DNA from: JBBQYD01 sp942493075 | Lineage (GTDB): Bacteria > Verrucomicrobiota > Verrucomicrobiia > Limisphaerales > UBA8199 | Assembly: GCA_942493075.1 (NCBI GenBank) | Contig: OW818681.1 | Location: forward strand, 1,612,001 to 1,676,000 | DNA: 64,000 bases | Reading direction: 5' to 3' | In this document: positions 1-7,313 of the stretch, piece after piece | How the letters are laid out: the number at the start of each line of letters is the position of its first letter | Numbering within the stretch: position 1 is the first letter of the stretch | Translations under genes and position numbers: made by a program | Notes under the pieces: generated by a model | The model's database searches: none | What the model was told of the DNA's origin: nothing | Seen by the model: the letters and a program-made list of their open reading frames with translations, nothing else

Positions 1-217
1 ATATCGTTGAATTGCCATCATCTGATTTGTAGCCCTGGGTACTAACCATTTCGCTTAGGCTGCGCAGAATGCTGGTAGAACGAAGGCGTACCGTGAAGAC
101 GTCGTTGATGCCGCCATCTAATCGAGGTGTACGGGGCACGACGGTCACTATGACACCTAAAGGATCCGGGGCAACCAAAACCTTGTGGCCTTCTTGGGTG
201 TTGGTGTTTAGATTCAT
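1..217 (-). CDS. Partial hypothetical protein running off the left edge
   Basis: An open frame on the minus strand starts at ATG 217-215 and stays open to the window edge, giving about 72 residues beginning MNLNTNTQEGHKVLV. The visible part is hydrophilic with alternating hydrophobic residues (VIVTVVPR, DVFTVRLR), which suggests a beta-rich soluble domain. No signal peptide or catalytic motif is visible and I do not recognise the family. It has no clear Shine-Dalgarno sequence, like many genes here. A promoter-like segment lies about 185 bases upstream, near 403-440. The C-terminal part lies outside the window. Confidence 0.5.
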   Translation of the reverse strand, partial: MNLNTNTQEGHKVLVAPDPLGVIVTVVPRTPRLDGGINDVFTVRLRSTSILRSLSEMVSTQGYKSDDGNSTI

Positions 218-659
218 TGGAGAAACGATAAGGTAACTGAATCGTCGTAGGATGGCGGTGATGCCTCTCCTTTCATCGCATCTGATGCAAAACCAATGGG
301 TTCGACAAGATTTCCCGCTGGCATTATCTCGTTGTTAATCCAAATGCGGATTACATGCTTTATCTCAATGTCCTGCAGGCGCGCGCAGAGATGCTGAGCA
401 GGATTATAACGTCACTTGCCGATCGAACCAGAAGAAAACGTAGAACCAGGAATTTCTCCGCTGAGATGACTTGTCAATCTTATCGGCATTCTACCCGTGG
501 GTCTGGTAAGAATAAGACGCCCACGTCGCGCGAACCCCTTGGCTTTCACTTTAAAGAACGAGAAGATGCCCTTCACATTCGGCGGTGATCAAAAATTGCA
601 GGTAAGTTCGGAAAGTCGGAACTGTATCAATTGGGAGAAGGACAAACCTCGGATTGAAT
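218..659. other. Intergenic stretch without a convincing gene
   Basis: Overlapping short frames on both strands have arginine- and serine-rich translations that look like chance. The only structure I see is a promoter-like segment at 402-440 that also occurs near 4833-4870. The stretch may be the remnant of an older gene. Confidence 0.4.
402..440 (-). promoter_or_regulatory. Promoter-like segment, copy 1
   Basis: On the minus strand TATAAT (plus bases 403-408) is preceded by GTGACGT and, further upstream, by TTCTGGTT. The same arrangement recurs at 4833-4870 with few differences. It could be a promoter for the partial gene at the left edge, although the leader would be long. No good -35 hexamer sits at 17 bp, so the reading as a promoter rests mainly on the duplication. 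Confidence 0.3.
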
Positions 660-1013
660 TCAACCACGTCGGCAGTTTCTTGTATACACCTGTACGGTGC
701 CCTCCATATGGTACCACGCGTCAAGGCATTGCCGCAATGTATCTCCATCGCCTTTGAACAGAACCAGTCTTAACCTAAAGGACCTATCAATATTAGAGAC
801 CTCAAATTCCGAGAACACCCAACCACGTTTTGTGAAATTCAAACTGCAGTTCTCTCCCACAGTCAAAGTTTCAGAGGTGACTGGATTGCGAAAAGAAACA
901 CTACCGCAGATTTGGTTCAGCTCCACATTCACTTGGACCTTTGCTTCTGGGGTGTATAGGGTTGCAAGGAGCCTTAGGTGGTGAGTTGATGCAAGTTGAT
1001 CAAGGTGATTCAC
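660..1013 (-). CDS. Possible small hypothetical protein
   Basis: A frame of 117 codons starts at GTG 1013. It has a plausible beta-strand-rich composition (KVQVNVELNQ, FRLRLVLFKG) and four cysteines, and ends CRRG. A plus-strand frame of similar length overlaps it (697-984) but has a poorer composition. I recognise no family, signal peptide or membrane segment. The GTG start and the lack of a ribosome site leave the true N-terminus open. It could be a degenerate fragment of a larger accessory gene. Confidence 0.3.
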   Translation of the reverse strand: MNHLDQLASTHHLRLLATLYTPEAKVQVNVELNQICGSVSFRNPVTSETLTVGENCSLNFTKRGWVFSEFEVSNIDRSFRLRLVLFKGDGDTLRQCLDAWYHMEGTVQVYTRNCRRG

Positions 1014-1318
1014 AACCCCTTATGACTCTTCGGAAACCCTTAGTCAAGCTGAATAATTTCTGACTTCCGCTCTTCCCGCTCTTCGGCTGCCGCCTCATTC
1101 CCAACACCGCGCCGCCAGCCGTTTTTTTTTCGGGATTGATTTAGTTTGCCGTAAAACTGCGTCTGGCCGATCTGGCGCGCCGTTGCATCTCCCCGCGCCC
1201 GTGATGTCGGCTGCTTTCACGACCGAAGAACAAGCCGGATAGGCAACCAACCGGTGGCCAACAGAGGCGGCGGCACCGCAGTGCCGCCGCCTCCGAGATG
1301 AAGTAATCGCCAACAAGC
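1014..1318. other. Intergenic stretch downstream of the ubiquitin-like gene
   Basis: It contains a strong GC-rich hairpin at 1264-1293 that probably ends the minus-strand operon, and a T-run near 1121-1131. The open frames across it are alanine/arginine-rich shadows. I see no gene. Confidence 0.5.
1264..1293 (-). terminator. GC-rich hairpin after the collagen/ubiquitin-like operon
   Basis: Two perfect 13-base arms (GAGGCGGCGGCAC and GTGCCGCCGCCTC) enclose a four-base loop, 26 bases past the stop codon of the ubiquitin-like gene. There is no T-run on the minus strand, so it may protect the 3' end or need Rho rather than act as a classic intrinsic terminator. Confidence 0.5.
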
Positions 1319-2110
1319 CTACTCCGGCTTGACCAGCCGAAAGAACTGGTTTCCGGTTGAAGCTGGCACAAAGATGCTGCGTTCAACTCCGTCGTCGGCG
1401 ACGGCATACGGTGCGGAGGACCAGTTGGGATGGGCCACGTCCTCTGTTTGCTGGAGTATCCAGCCATCCGCAGGCGAGGGCCAGGAGACCACCGCGTTGC
1501 CGCTCGAGCGGTGGATGCTCAGCAACGGGGCCCCCTCGGTCTGGATAACGGCCACGATGCTCCAATAGCCAGCCGTCAGTGAGAAGCGCCCATTGGCGGT
1601 CTGTGGATTCGCATCGTGCTGGCCAACGGTCCCGATCAATTCGAAGCGTCCATTGCTGCTCTGTGCAGCCCCCGCACCTCCGCCGGCAACTTTGAACCAA
1701 TGCATCGCGAAGGGGAGCTCGAGCACACGCAGCTTAAGCGTATCCTCTTTTTGAACGCCGTAGTCTGCCAGGGTCCGAGTGTCCTCTGCCAGGGTGAAGC
1801 GGTGCTCTCCGAGGTTATCGGGCACGAAGAGGCGCTGTTGTTGCACCAGGATGCCTTCGCCATCCTGAATCCACCCCTTGATTTGGGCAATGGTATCGGT
1901 GGGTTCAACATCCACAGAGATGGTTTTGAGCTGCGAGATCGAGACATAGATCTGCATGGCGCGGGCGTCGAGCGCTCCCAGCAGCAGCAGGCCCAGGACC
2001 GCCGCCGTGGCACACCCCAGGAAGGTACGCCTGCGGTGAGCGGCGGCACCGCCGGAGCGGACGTGGCCCGCGTGAGTATTTTTTGAGTTCATCGCTTTGG
2101 AGGGCTTCAT
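1319..2110 (-). CDS. Exported ubiquitin-like protein
   Basis: The product is 263 residues from ATG 2110; an ATG at 2092 is an alternative. Residues 26-51 form a signal peptide with a twin-arginine-like RRRTFLG, a leucine-rich core and an ARA cleavage motif. Cutting there leaves a mature protein starting MQIYV, and numbering then matches eukaryotic ubiquitin through Arg42. Retained ubiquitin residues include K11, T12, E18-P19, D21-T22-I23, K27, I30-Q31-D32, E34-G35-I36, QQRL and, later, EDxRTLxDYxxQKExTLxL with the K63 equivalent. An insertion of about seven residues follows RL43. There is no free C-terminal diglycine: about 130 residues follow, with two NGRF repeats (NGRFELIGTVGQHD and NGRFSLTAGYW) and a beta-rich end seen in exported PVC proteins. 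It lies 18 bp after the collagen-like gene and is probably co-transcribed. The domain is clear. The role, probably extracytoplasmic binding, is unknown. Confidence 0.85.
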   Translation of the reverse strand: MKPSKAMNSKNTHAGHVRSGGAAAHRRRTFLGCATAAVLGLLLLGALDARAMQIYVSISQLKTISVDVEPTDTIAQIKGWIQDGEGILVQQQRLFVPDNLGEHRFTLAEDTRTLADYGVQKEDTLKLRVLELPFAMHWFKVAGGGAGAAQSSNGRFELIGTVGQHDANPQTANGRFSLTAGYWSIVAVIQTEGAPLLSIHRSSGNAVVSWPSPADGWILQQTEDVAHPNWSSAPYAVADDGVERSIFVPASTGNQFFRLVKPE

Positions 2111-2128
2111 AGCACATGGAAGCCGGGC

Positions 2129-4312
2129 TTACTCGAAAACGACGCTGATCATCAGCGATTGCTGCTGGCCAGCCGCGTTGATGGCCGTGGTACCGGTCAC
2201 CTGGATGGCCACCAGATCGCCCGCCGCAAACGAGGTGGTAGCGGTGGAGGTCACTTGGGAGCTGCTGTTGACCACACATTGGGCCACGGTGCTCGAATAG
2301 TTCTTCCGCAGCGTCACCGTGTAGGGAGAGGACACTGAGCCCGACATGGCGACCGTAATGGTGGCCTTGGTGTAGTTGAACGGAAGGATACGCAGAGCGT
2401 CTCTTTCGGCGACGAGCAACCCCCCACCGTGCGAGAGGTAGTATGTGCCATTGCCGTTGCTGTTGCCCGAAGTCACCGCTGAGGAGATGCTGAAGTAGGG
2501 GCTGGTACTGACTCCGCTGGCGCCGAGGGGCCCGGTCCAGCTCGATCCGTTATAATAATAGAAGCCTGACGGCGAGGTCGTCTGGTACACCAGCAAGCCG
2601 GTGGCGGGACTCGCAACGGCGTTCCGCTGCACTGAGGTCATTCGCGGAGCCAGAAAACCTTTGGCAGTGCTGTCTACGTCCAAGGCCGCCGAGCTGTTTG
2701 GGGAAGTCACACCAACGCCCACGGAGCCTGCTGTATACACTGCGTCAGCCCCGTTCAGAGAAAACGGACCCGCACCCGCCGGGCCAGTGGCGCCCTGGAG
2801 TCCCTCTGGACCCTGCGGCCCCATGGCACCTATCGGTCCGATCTCACCTTGAGCGCCCTGAGGCCCGGTAGCGCCGATTGCACCCGTCGGACCCTCTGGA
2901 CCTTGCGGACCCATTGCACCTGTTGGGCCGGGCTCACCTTGGGGTCCCTGAGGCCCGGTGGCGCCGATTGCACCCATCGGACCCTCTGGTCCCTGCGGAC
3001 CCATAGCACCTATTGGTCCGGGTTCACCTTGGGGTCCCTGAGGACCGGTTGCGCCAGTGGCACCCGCCGGACCGGTAGGACCGACCAACGAGACTGCTGT
3101 GGGCCAAGCCCCTGCGGCTTTAGGCCCGAAGAGTTGGCTGGTAGCCGTGTTGAGATAAAAGTCTCCGTCCATGCCCTGACTGGCCTCAGGAGCTACGGTG
3201 CCGTTGATGATGGTCTTGCCATCGCCTCCGCTGACGCCTGCCGCCCCGGCCTGACCTTCTGGCCCTTGAGGGCCGGTCGCTCCAGTGGCACCGGACGGAC
3301 CCTCTGGTCCCTGCGGCCCCATAGCACCTATTGGTCCGGGTTCGCCTTGGGGTCCCTGAGGACCGGTTGCGCCAGTGGCACCCGCCGCACCGGTTGGACC
3401 GACTAAGGAGACTGCTGCAGGCCATACTCCGCCGGCCTTAGGACCGAAGAGTTGGCTGGTGGCAGTGTTGAAATAAAAGTCTCCGTCCACGCCCTGGCTG
3501 TCGTCAGGAACTACGGTGCCGTTGAGGATGGTCTTGCCATCGCCTCCGCTGACGCCCGCAGCACCGGCCTGACCTTCGGGCCCTTGAGGACCGGTAGCGC
3601 CAGTGGCACCGGTCGGACCCTCTGGTCCTTGCGGGCCCATGGCACCGATCGGGCCGGGTTCGCCTTGAGACCCCTGAGGACCGGTTGCGCCGGTGGCACC
3701 TGTCGGACCCTCTGGCCCTTGCGGGCCCATGGGACCTGTTGGCCCGGTCTCGCCTTGCGGTCCCTGGGGACCGGTGAGTCCGATTTTCGTATTCCAGTTC
3801 AGCACGTCAGAGGATTGGATTCCCGCCGCCGCGCTGGCGTTAAAGACCGGATCGGTTTCTGTATACGCACCGGACGGGAGGGTGCCGGTGATATTGGTTG
3901 CAGCCACTGAGCTGGCAACCCCGGCGCTCACCGCATAGAGCGCTTGTGGCGTTGGGGTGATGGCTTGGCGCGGCAACACCGGCCAGAATACGTCGTTCCC
4001 GTTGGACCGGGCCGCGACCTCCAGCCAGACGGCAGAGCTATTGAACACCGGCCCGAAATCCAGAGACACGGTAAAGAACCCGTTCGTGATAAAGGCCCCG
4101 GCATTCGTAAGCGTTAGCCCGAGTTGAGCCCCGTCGGCGGGGGCGTCATACAAGGCAAATTGCAGATCATACAGGCCATTTGCAGGGAAGCCGCCATCAT
4201 TGAGGCGGCCCTGATACGTAATGACGCTGCCCATTGGGCTTGCAGCCAGCGCTTCGGAAATGCCCGCGAAAAGACATGCGGCGCATAGGATCGAACGGAG
4301 GACGTTTTTCAT
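2129..4312 (-). CDS. Secreted collagen-like repeat protein
   Basis: I place the start at ATG 4312, because MKNVLRSILCAACLFAGI begins a good signal peptide ending SEALA; a longer frame to 4423 adds an unlikely leader. The product is about 727 residues. Residues 22-170 are a beta-rich head (YQGRLNDGG...YDLQFALYDAPADG) common in secreted bacterial proteins. Residues 175-510 are Gly-X-Y collagen repeats rich in GPQGPQGEPG and GATGATG. They are broken twice by a near-identical non-collagen block (DGKTI-NGTV...GDFY-NTATSQLFGPKA). The C-terminal 215 residues begin SLNGADAVYTAGSVGVG, with SAALDVDSTAKGFLAPRM as in tail-fibre or adhesin proteins, and end in a beta-rich domain. It probably forms a trimeric extracellular stalk. 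The ubiquitin-like gene follows 18 bp downstream. Confidence 0.85.
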   Translation of the reverse strand: MKNVLRSILCAACLFAGISEALAASPMGSVITYQGRLNDGGFPANGLYDLQFALYDAPADGAQLGLTLTNAGAFITNGFFTVSLDFGPVFNSSAVWLEVAARSNGNDVFWPVLPRQAITPTPQALYAVSAGVASSVAATNITGTLPSGAYTETDPVFNASAAAGIQSSDVLNWNTKIGLTGPQGPQGETGPTGPMGPQGPEGPTGATGATGPQGSQGEPGPIGAMGPQGPEGPTGATGATGPQGPEGQAGAAGVSGGDGKTILNGTVVPDDSQGVDGDFYFNTATSQLFGPKAGGVWPAAVSLVGPTGAAGATGATGPQGPQGEPGPIGAMGPQGPEGPSGATGATGPQGPEGQAGAAGVSGGDGKTIINGTVAPEASQGMDGDFYLNTATSQLFGPKAAGAWPTAVSLVGPTGPAGATGATGPQGPQGEPGPIGAMGPQGPEGPMGAIGATGPQGPQGEPGPTGAMGPQGPEGPTGAIGATGPQGAQGEIGPIGAMGPQGPEGLQGATGPAGAGPFSLNGADAVYTAGSVGVGVTSPNSSAALDVDSTAKGFLAPRMTSVQRNAVASPATGLLVYQTTSPSGFYYYNGSSWTGPLGASGVSTSPYFSISSAVTSGNSNGNGTYYLSHGGGLLVAERDALRILPFNYTKATITVAMSGSVSSPYTVTLRKNYSSTVAQCVVNSSSQVTSTATTSFAAGDLVAIQVTGTTAINAAGQQQSLMISVVFE
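3120..3755 (-). repeat. Tandem 318-bp repeat inside the collagen-like gene
   Basis: Two units offset by 318 bp (106 codons) each encode a Gly-X-Y stretch plus the DGKTI-NGTV...LFGPKA interruption. The period is a multiple of three, so unit gain or loss would keep the frame. Boundaries are approximate. Confidence 0.7.
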
Positions 4313-4587
4313 AAAAAGAGAGAACCCACTGAATACCCGCTGGATGGCAGGAAAGCCGCTTTTGATTTCAAGTTCAGGGCAAACGGCGTTTTCGATACCT
4401 CGGCATCCAGGAAATACTTCCATTCAATCTTTATCGGAAGGGCACAGGAAAAGTTTAGAAAAGAATTCTAACTGTATATCTGATTTACCCGAGTCTGCCT
4501 TTGCGATTCGCACGTCCGATTGGCGGCAGAAGTTGCCAACAAAGGGATGCCGCTTTGTAAGGTGAGCGATCTATGCTTTATGTGCGG

Positions 4588-4821
4588 TCAGCCCTCGTAG
4601 GGAGGATACTGCTCCGGCGACTTTCCTGCTGATTCAATAACCCTTACGCCGCCTGACCGGCAGGGGCTATTATCAACTGCCTCAAGGCGCACCTCAAATT
4701 GCCAATTATCCGTAATATGGTAACCAAGAAACGTGTCGTGTTTATTGGATAACCGGCATTCTTGCATATGCGACACTCTCCATCCCGAAAGAAAACGCCA
4801 AAATACATCCTCTAACAGCAC
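4588..4821 (-). CDS. Small hypothetical protein
   Basis: A 77-codon frame starts at GTG 4821, with an inner ATG further in. The translation (WRVSHMQECRLSN..., WQFEVRLEAVDN) reads like a real soluble protein, but I recognise no family. A TATAAT with upstream sequence duplicated from 402-440 sits just before the start (4834-4839), which would give a very short leader. It lies between the collagen-like gene and the TcmP gene. It could be a remnant. Confidence 0.35.
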   Translation of the reverse strand: MLLEDVFWRFLSGWRVSHMQECRLSNKHDTFLGYHITDNWQFEVRLEAVDNSPCRSGGVRVIESAGKSPEQYPPYEG

Positions 4822-4832
4822 GAAGTAGTCAG

Positions 4833-4870
4833 AATTATAACGTGACTGTCAGGATCAACCAGAAAAAACG
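4833..4870 (-). promoter_or_regulatory. Promoter-like segment, copy 2
   Basis: The minus strand carries TATAAT (plus 4834-4839) behind CAGTCACGT and TTTCTGGTTGATC, closely matching copy 1 at 402-440. It ends 12 bases before the GTG of the small minus-strand frame, where a -10 box for a short-leader transcript would be expected. Confidence 0.35.
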
Positions 4871-4938
4871 GAAAAATGGCCCAACTACCCCAGCAACGAG
4901 AACACGAAAGGTCATGGCTTCTGCCCCAAAGTCTCTTA

Positions 4939-6243
4939 CTATTTCTTGCTGAATGAGGAAACGTTTATTCCCTCAAAAAAGAGTTGTCGTCGTGGGATAA
5001 TAACGTCAGCATCCGCAAAAATTGACGATTTCTTGGTTTTTCCAGATGGGCAACGTACCTCAAAGTCGTTCCCTTGGCAGATTTCCCAGATCACTTCGTT
5101 GACCATGGGGGCTGTGGCCATGATCTTGTTCGATGTCGTGTCTAGGAACTCCTTATATCTGATACCCTCACGATGATGATCCCTGATCAGGCGCGAAAAA
5201 TCTTCTAATAGTGTAGCATGGCAGCGTCTGCGAGCTTCATCATCGAATGACATTCCTTCGATAAACTGGGTTTGGTCGCGGTTCGGCTTATACGAAAGCA
5301 TGTCGTAACCTAGATGCCCGTAATGCCTGGATCGGTTGGCCTTGCTCCAGTGGATTTGTGCCATCGCCGAGCGAGCACGAGCGCTGCCTGCTAGGTGTAA
5401 AAGCCAGTAACCGCGATGATTACCCCCAGGTTCAATGTAGAAAGGGGAAAAGTGTGAAACACCACTCGCCTTGTGGAATCCTTCTCCTATATGTGCCTCG
5501 ACCGCGTGTTCCCAACGACCCCCGAGTTCCATCCGAAGGGCCATCATGGCAGGAAGATTAACATAACCATCAAGCCCCATGTCTTTTAGTGAATTGACCT
5601 TGGATTCCATCGTTCTCTCGGAAATGAAATCCGTGAGCCACGAAATGGCAAAGTTGATGATGAATTCCGGGCGTTGATTAAGCTGGCGAGCAATATCACG
5701 GATTGTAGTCGCAGAGATTTCACTCCACCCACATTGATCCAGGAAGAAAATGGTGCGGTTGCCGCCCCGCGGGTGGCGATGATTAATATTGGCAATGATC
5801 GTTGGTACTACAGAGGCAAATGAATCCCGGTATAAATGGATTGTTTCTCCGATTCGACCACCGTAACCGTGCGCCCTCAATGTGGCGTCCAAACATGCGA
5901 AGGCGTTAGGGTCTTTCTCGATGAAGTAACAGATTGGAACGATTCGTGTGATCTTTTCGCGCCCCTGGTTGATCCTTGCTTCCGCCTCTTCTACTGCGTT
6001 GAGAATCGTTAGAGGTGAACCGACCTTATTTCCCGTATAAATGCCACCCCCAGCAAAGCCGTCAATGAGAGTCACGCATTGCTCCTCTTTGCCGGCCGTT
6101 CCCTTCATCACGATCTCGAGGTAAAGGCCGAGATAATCCCGGAGCAGGTCGAGTTTCTTCTCGCTGTGGTCTTCCAGCTCTGGGAGTGTTCCAGATTGCC
6201 AATGCTTCCAGAAAAACTGTTTGTGGTCCGATTTCTTGCTCAT
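4939..6243 (-). CDS. tcmP: Three-Cys-motif partner protein, TcmP-like (copy 1)
   Basis: The 434-residue product has the layout of the TcmP family, partners of three-cysteine DUF5131 (phage Gp37/Gp68) proteins. The sequence looks like a Rossmann methyltransferase fold: TLIDGFAGGG at 58-67 resembles the S-adenosylmethionine loop, FIEKDP at 107-112 the acidic motif II, and FFLDQCGWSEI at 166-176 an active-site strand in place of a DPPY motif. The N-terminus (FFWKHWQSGTLPELEDHSEKKL) and a C-terminal winged-helix-like part complete it. It follows the LexA-type gene on the same strand after 320 bp. Its likely DUF5131 partner is divergent, beyond lexA. Methyl transfer to a nucleic acid or another AdoMet-dependent role is inference from fold-like motifs. 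Confidence 0.75.
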   Translation of the reverse strand: MSKKSDHKQFFWKHWQSGTLPELEDHSEKKLDLLRDYLGLYLEIVMKGTAGKEEQCVTLIDGFAGGGIYTGNKVGSPLTILNAVEEAEARINQGREKITRIVPICYFIEKDPNAFACLDATLRAHGYGGRIGETIHLYRDSFASVVPTIIANINHRHPRGGNRTIFFLDQCGWSEISATTIRDIARQLNQRPEFIINFAISWLTDFISERTMESKVNSLKDMGLDGYVNLPAMMALRMELGGRWEHAVEAHIGEGFHKASGVSHFSPFYIEPGGNHRGYWLLHLAGSARARSAMAQIHWSKANRSRHYGHLGYDMLSYKPNRDQTQFIEGMSFDDEARRRCHATLLEDFSRLIRDHHREGIRYKEFLDTTSNKIMATAPMVNEVIWEICQGNDFEVRCPSGKTKKSSIFADADVIIPRRQLFFEGINVSSFSKK

Positions 6244-6563
6244 CAGTTCGGTCCGTCACTGTTTTGCCTGGGAACAAAACGCTTGCTGCGTTCGGCTCCG
6301 AGGTTCCATCGACTGCTACTGGCTGCACACCCCCACGGAATGCGTTAGCTATCGACGATCCTGTCGACGCGCAGTATTCCCGGGACTCACCTGCGACAAT
6401 CGCCCCATATTGAAACTGGGTGTTGTTGTAAGGCAACTTGACATGCCAAGCAACGTAAAAGGGTTTCCGAATTTCTGGTGTTAAGCTGTCGCTCCTGCAA
6501 ACCAGCGTCGCCCTAGCGCTAAGCCGACTAGCTATTGGCAGGTCTCCTTACGTGGTAAGGGCT
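6244..6563. other. Spacer between lexA and tcmP copy 1
   Basis: A minus-strand frame begins at 6436 (MPYNNTQFQYGAIVAGES) and runs past the tcmP start in another phase. Its first 64 codons look protein-like but nothing else supports it. A short inverted repeat CTTAC/GTAAG at 6548-6559 lies just past the lexA stop. No clear terminator is seen. Confidence 0.3.
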
Positions 6564-7187
6564 TTATATGGTCGTTTTCCTAACCAGCCCCTTAAACACA
6601 CCTTGAATGACCAATTCCTGGGCGGGAACCAGATCGGGGTAATCCGGGTTTTCTGCTTTTAGGTAAGGTTTGCCATTTCGACGCAAAAAGGTTTTCAACG
6701 TGGTCTGACCGTCAATCAGGGCTGCCACGATCTGCCCATCCCTCGGCTCGACATTGTGCTCCAAAATCACGATGTCTCCCGCCATGATATGCCGCCCGAT
6801 CATCGAGTCGCCCGTCACTCGTAGAGCGAAAGTATCGCGAGTGGGCTCAAAGCCTATGGTTCCCACATCTACGGACACGCAGCCATTAGGCTCTTGTTCT
6901 CGGTCTTGAGCGAAACCGGCAGGAACAGACCCAAAAACTGGGATATCTACAATGCGAGATTGAAACCGTTGGCATCGGGATTTCGGTCTCAACGTACGCG
7001 ATTTGCCCGGCTCCCATTCGATGAAGCCTTTTTCTTTGATGGCAGCCAGATGACATGCCGCCGCTCGGTGAGAGCGGAATCCGAACTGTCGGGCGATCTC
7101 GCGAAGGGTAGGGGCCGGGCGCTCGGCATTTGCCTCCTCTTGAACAAAATCGAGTATCTGTTGTTGACGTTTTGTCAATCCTTCCAT
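6564..7187 (-). CDS. lexA: LexA-type SOS repressor with autocleavage residues
   Basis: I start at ATG 7187 (MEGLTKRQQQILDF), giving 207 residues, close to usual LexA length; upstream ATGs at 7196 and 7298 add unrelated residues. Residues 1-65 form the winged-helix DNA-binding domain (TLREIARQFGFRS...AAIKEKGFIEW). The peptidase S24 half has the Ala90-Gly91 scissile bond in VFGSVPAGFA, Ser128 in TGDSMIG and Lys165 in TTLKTF, so RecA-stimulated self-cleavage should work. A TTGACA-17-TACTAT promoter lies so close that the mRNA would be nearly leaderless. A perfect 22-bp palindrome covers the -10 box and start codon and is the likely autoregulatory operator. It is flanked by TcmP/DUF5131 genes, so it may be a cluster-specific copy rather than the cell's only LexA. 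Confidence 0.85.
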   Translation of the reverse strand: MEGLTKRQQQILDFVQEEANAERPAPTLREIARQFGFRSHRAAACHLAAIKEKGFIEWEPGKSRTLRPKSRCQRFQSRIVDIPVFGSVPAGFAQDREQEPNGCVSVDVGTIGFEPTRDTFALRVTGDSMIGRHIMAGDIVILEHNVEPRDGQIVAALIDGQTTLKTFLRRNGKPYLKAENPDYPDLVPAQELVIQGVFKGLVRKTTI

Positions 7188-7207
7188 ACTATCCATATGG
7201 ATAGTAT
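7186..7207. promoter_or_regulatory. Perfect 22-bp palindrome, probable LexA operator
   Basis: Each half reads ATACTATCCAT, with no mismatch. It contains the -10 box of the lexA promoter and overlaps both candidate lexA start codons (7196 and 7187), so a bound dimer would block transcription. It differs from the TGTTC-N4-GAACA type of SOS box that I recall for some Verrucomicrobia. Assignment to this LexA is inference from position. Confidence 0.65.
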
Positions 7208-7229
7208 TTAAGCATTCGCTGACTGTCAA
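7201..7229 (-). promoter_or_regulatory. Sigma-70-type promoter of lexA
   Basis: On the minus strand TTGACA (plus 7224-7229) is followed after exactly 17 bases by TACTAT (plus 7201-7206). The expected transcription start, near 7194, lies only about seven bases before ATG 7187. That leaves no room for a Shine-Dalgarno sequence. Confidence 0.65.
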
Positions 7230-7313
7230 ACACCGGAACAGCGGCATGCGGTGCCGCACGTCACGGTTTGTCTCGCTTGACGGCATACTTAAATGCACAA
7301 TGGGAGACCATGC

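Noticed and set aside
1616..2086. Plus-strand frame of 156 codons over the ubiquitin-like gene
   Set aside because: It is the antisense shadow of a gene with clear domain and signal peptide.
2849..3910. Plus-strand frames rich in Arg, Cys and Trp over the collagen repeats
   Set aside because: They are antisense readings of Gly-Pro-rich codons with repetitive nonsense translations.
6062..6436. Minus-strand 124-codon frame overlapping the tcmP copy 1 start
   Set aside because: Its second half is an out-of-phase reading of tcmP; the first 64 codons alone are too weak.
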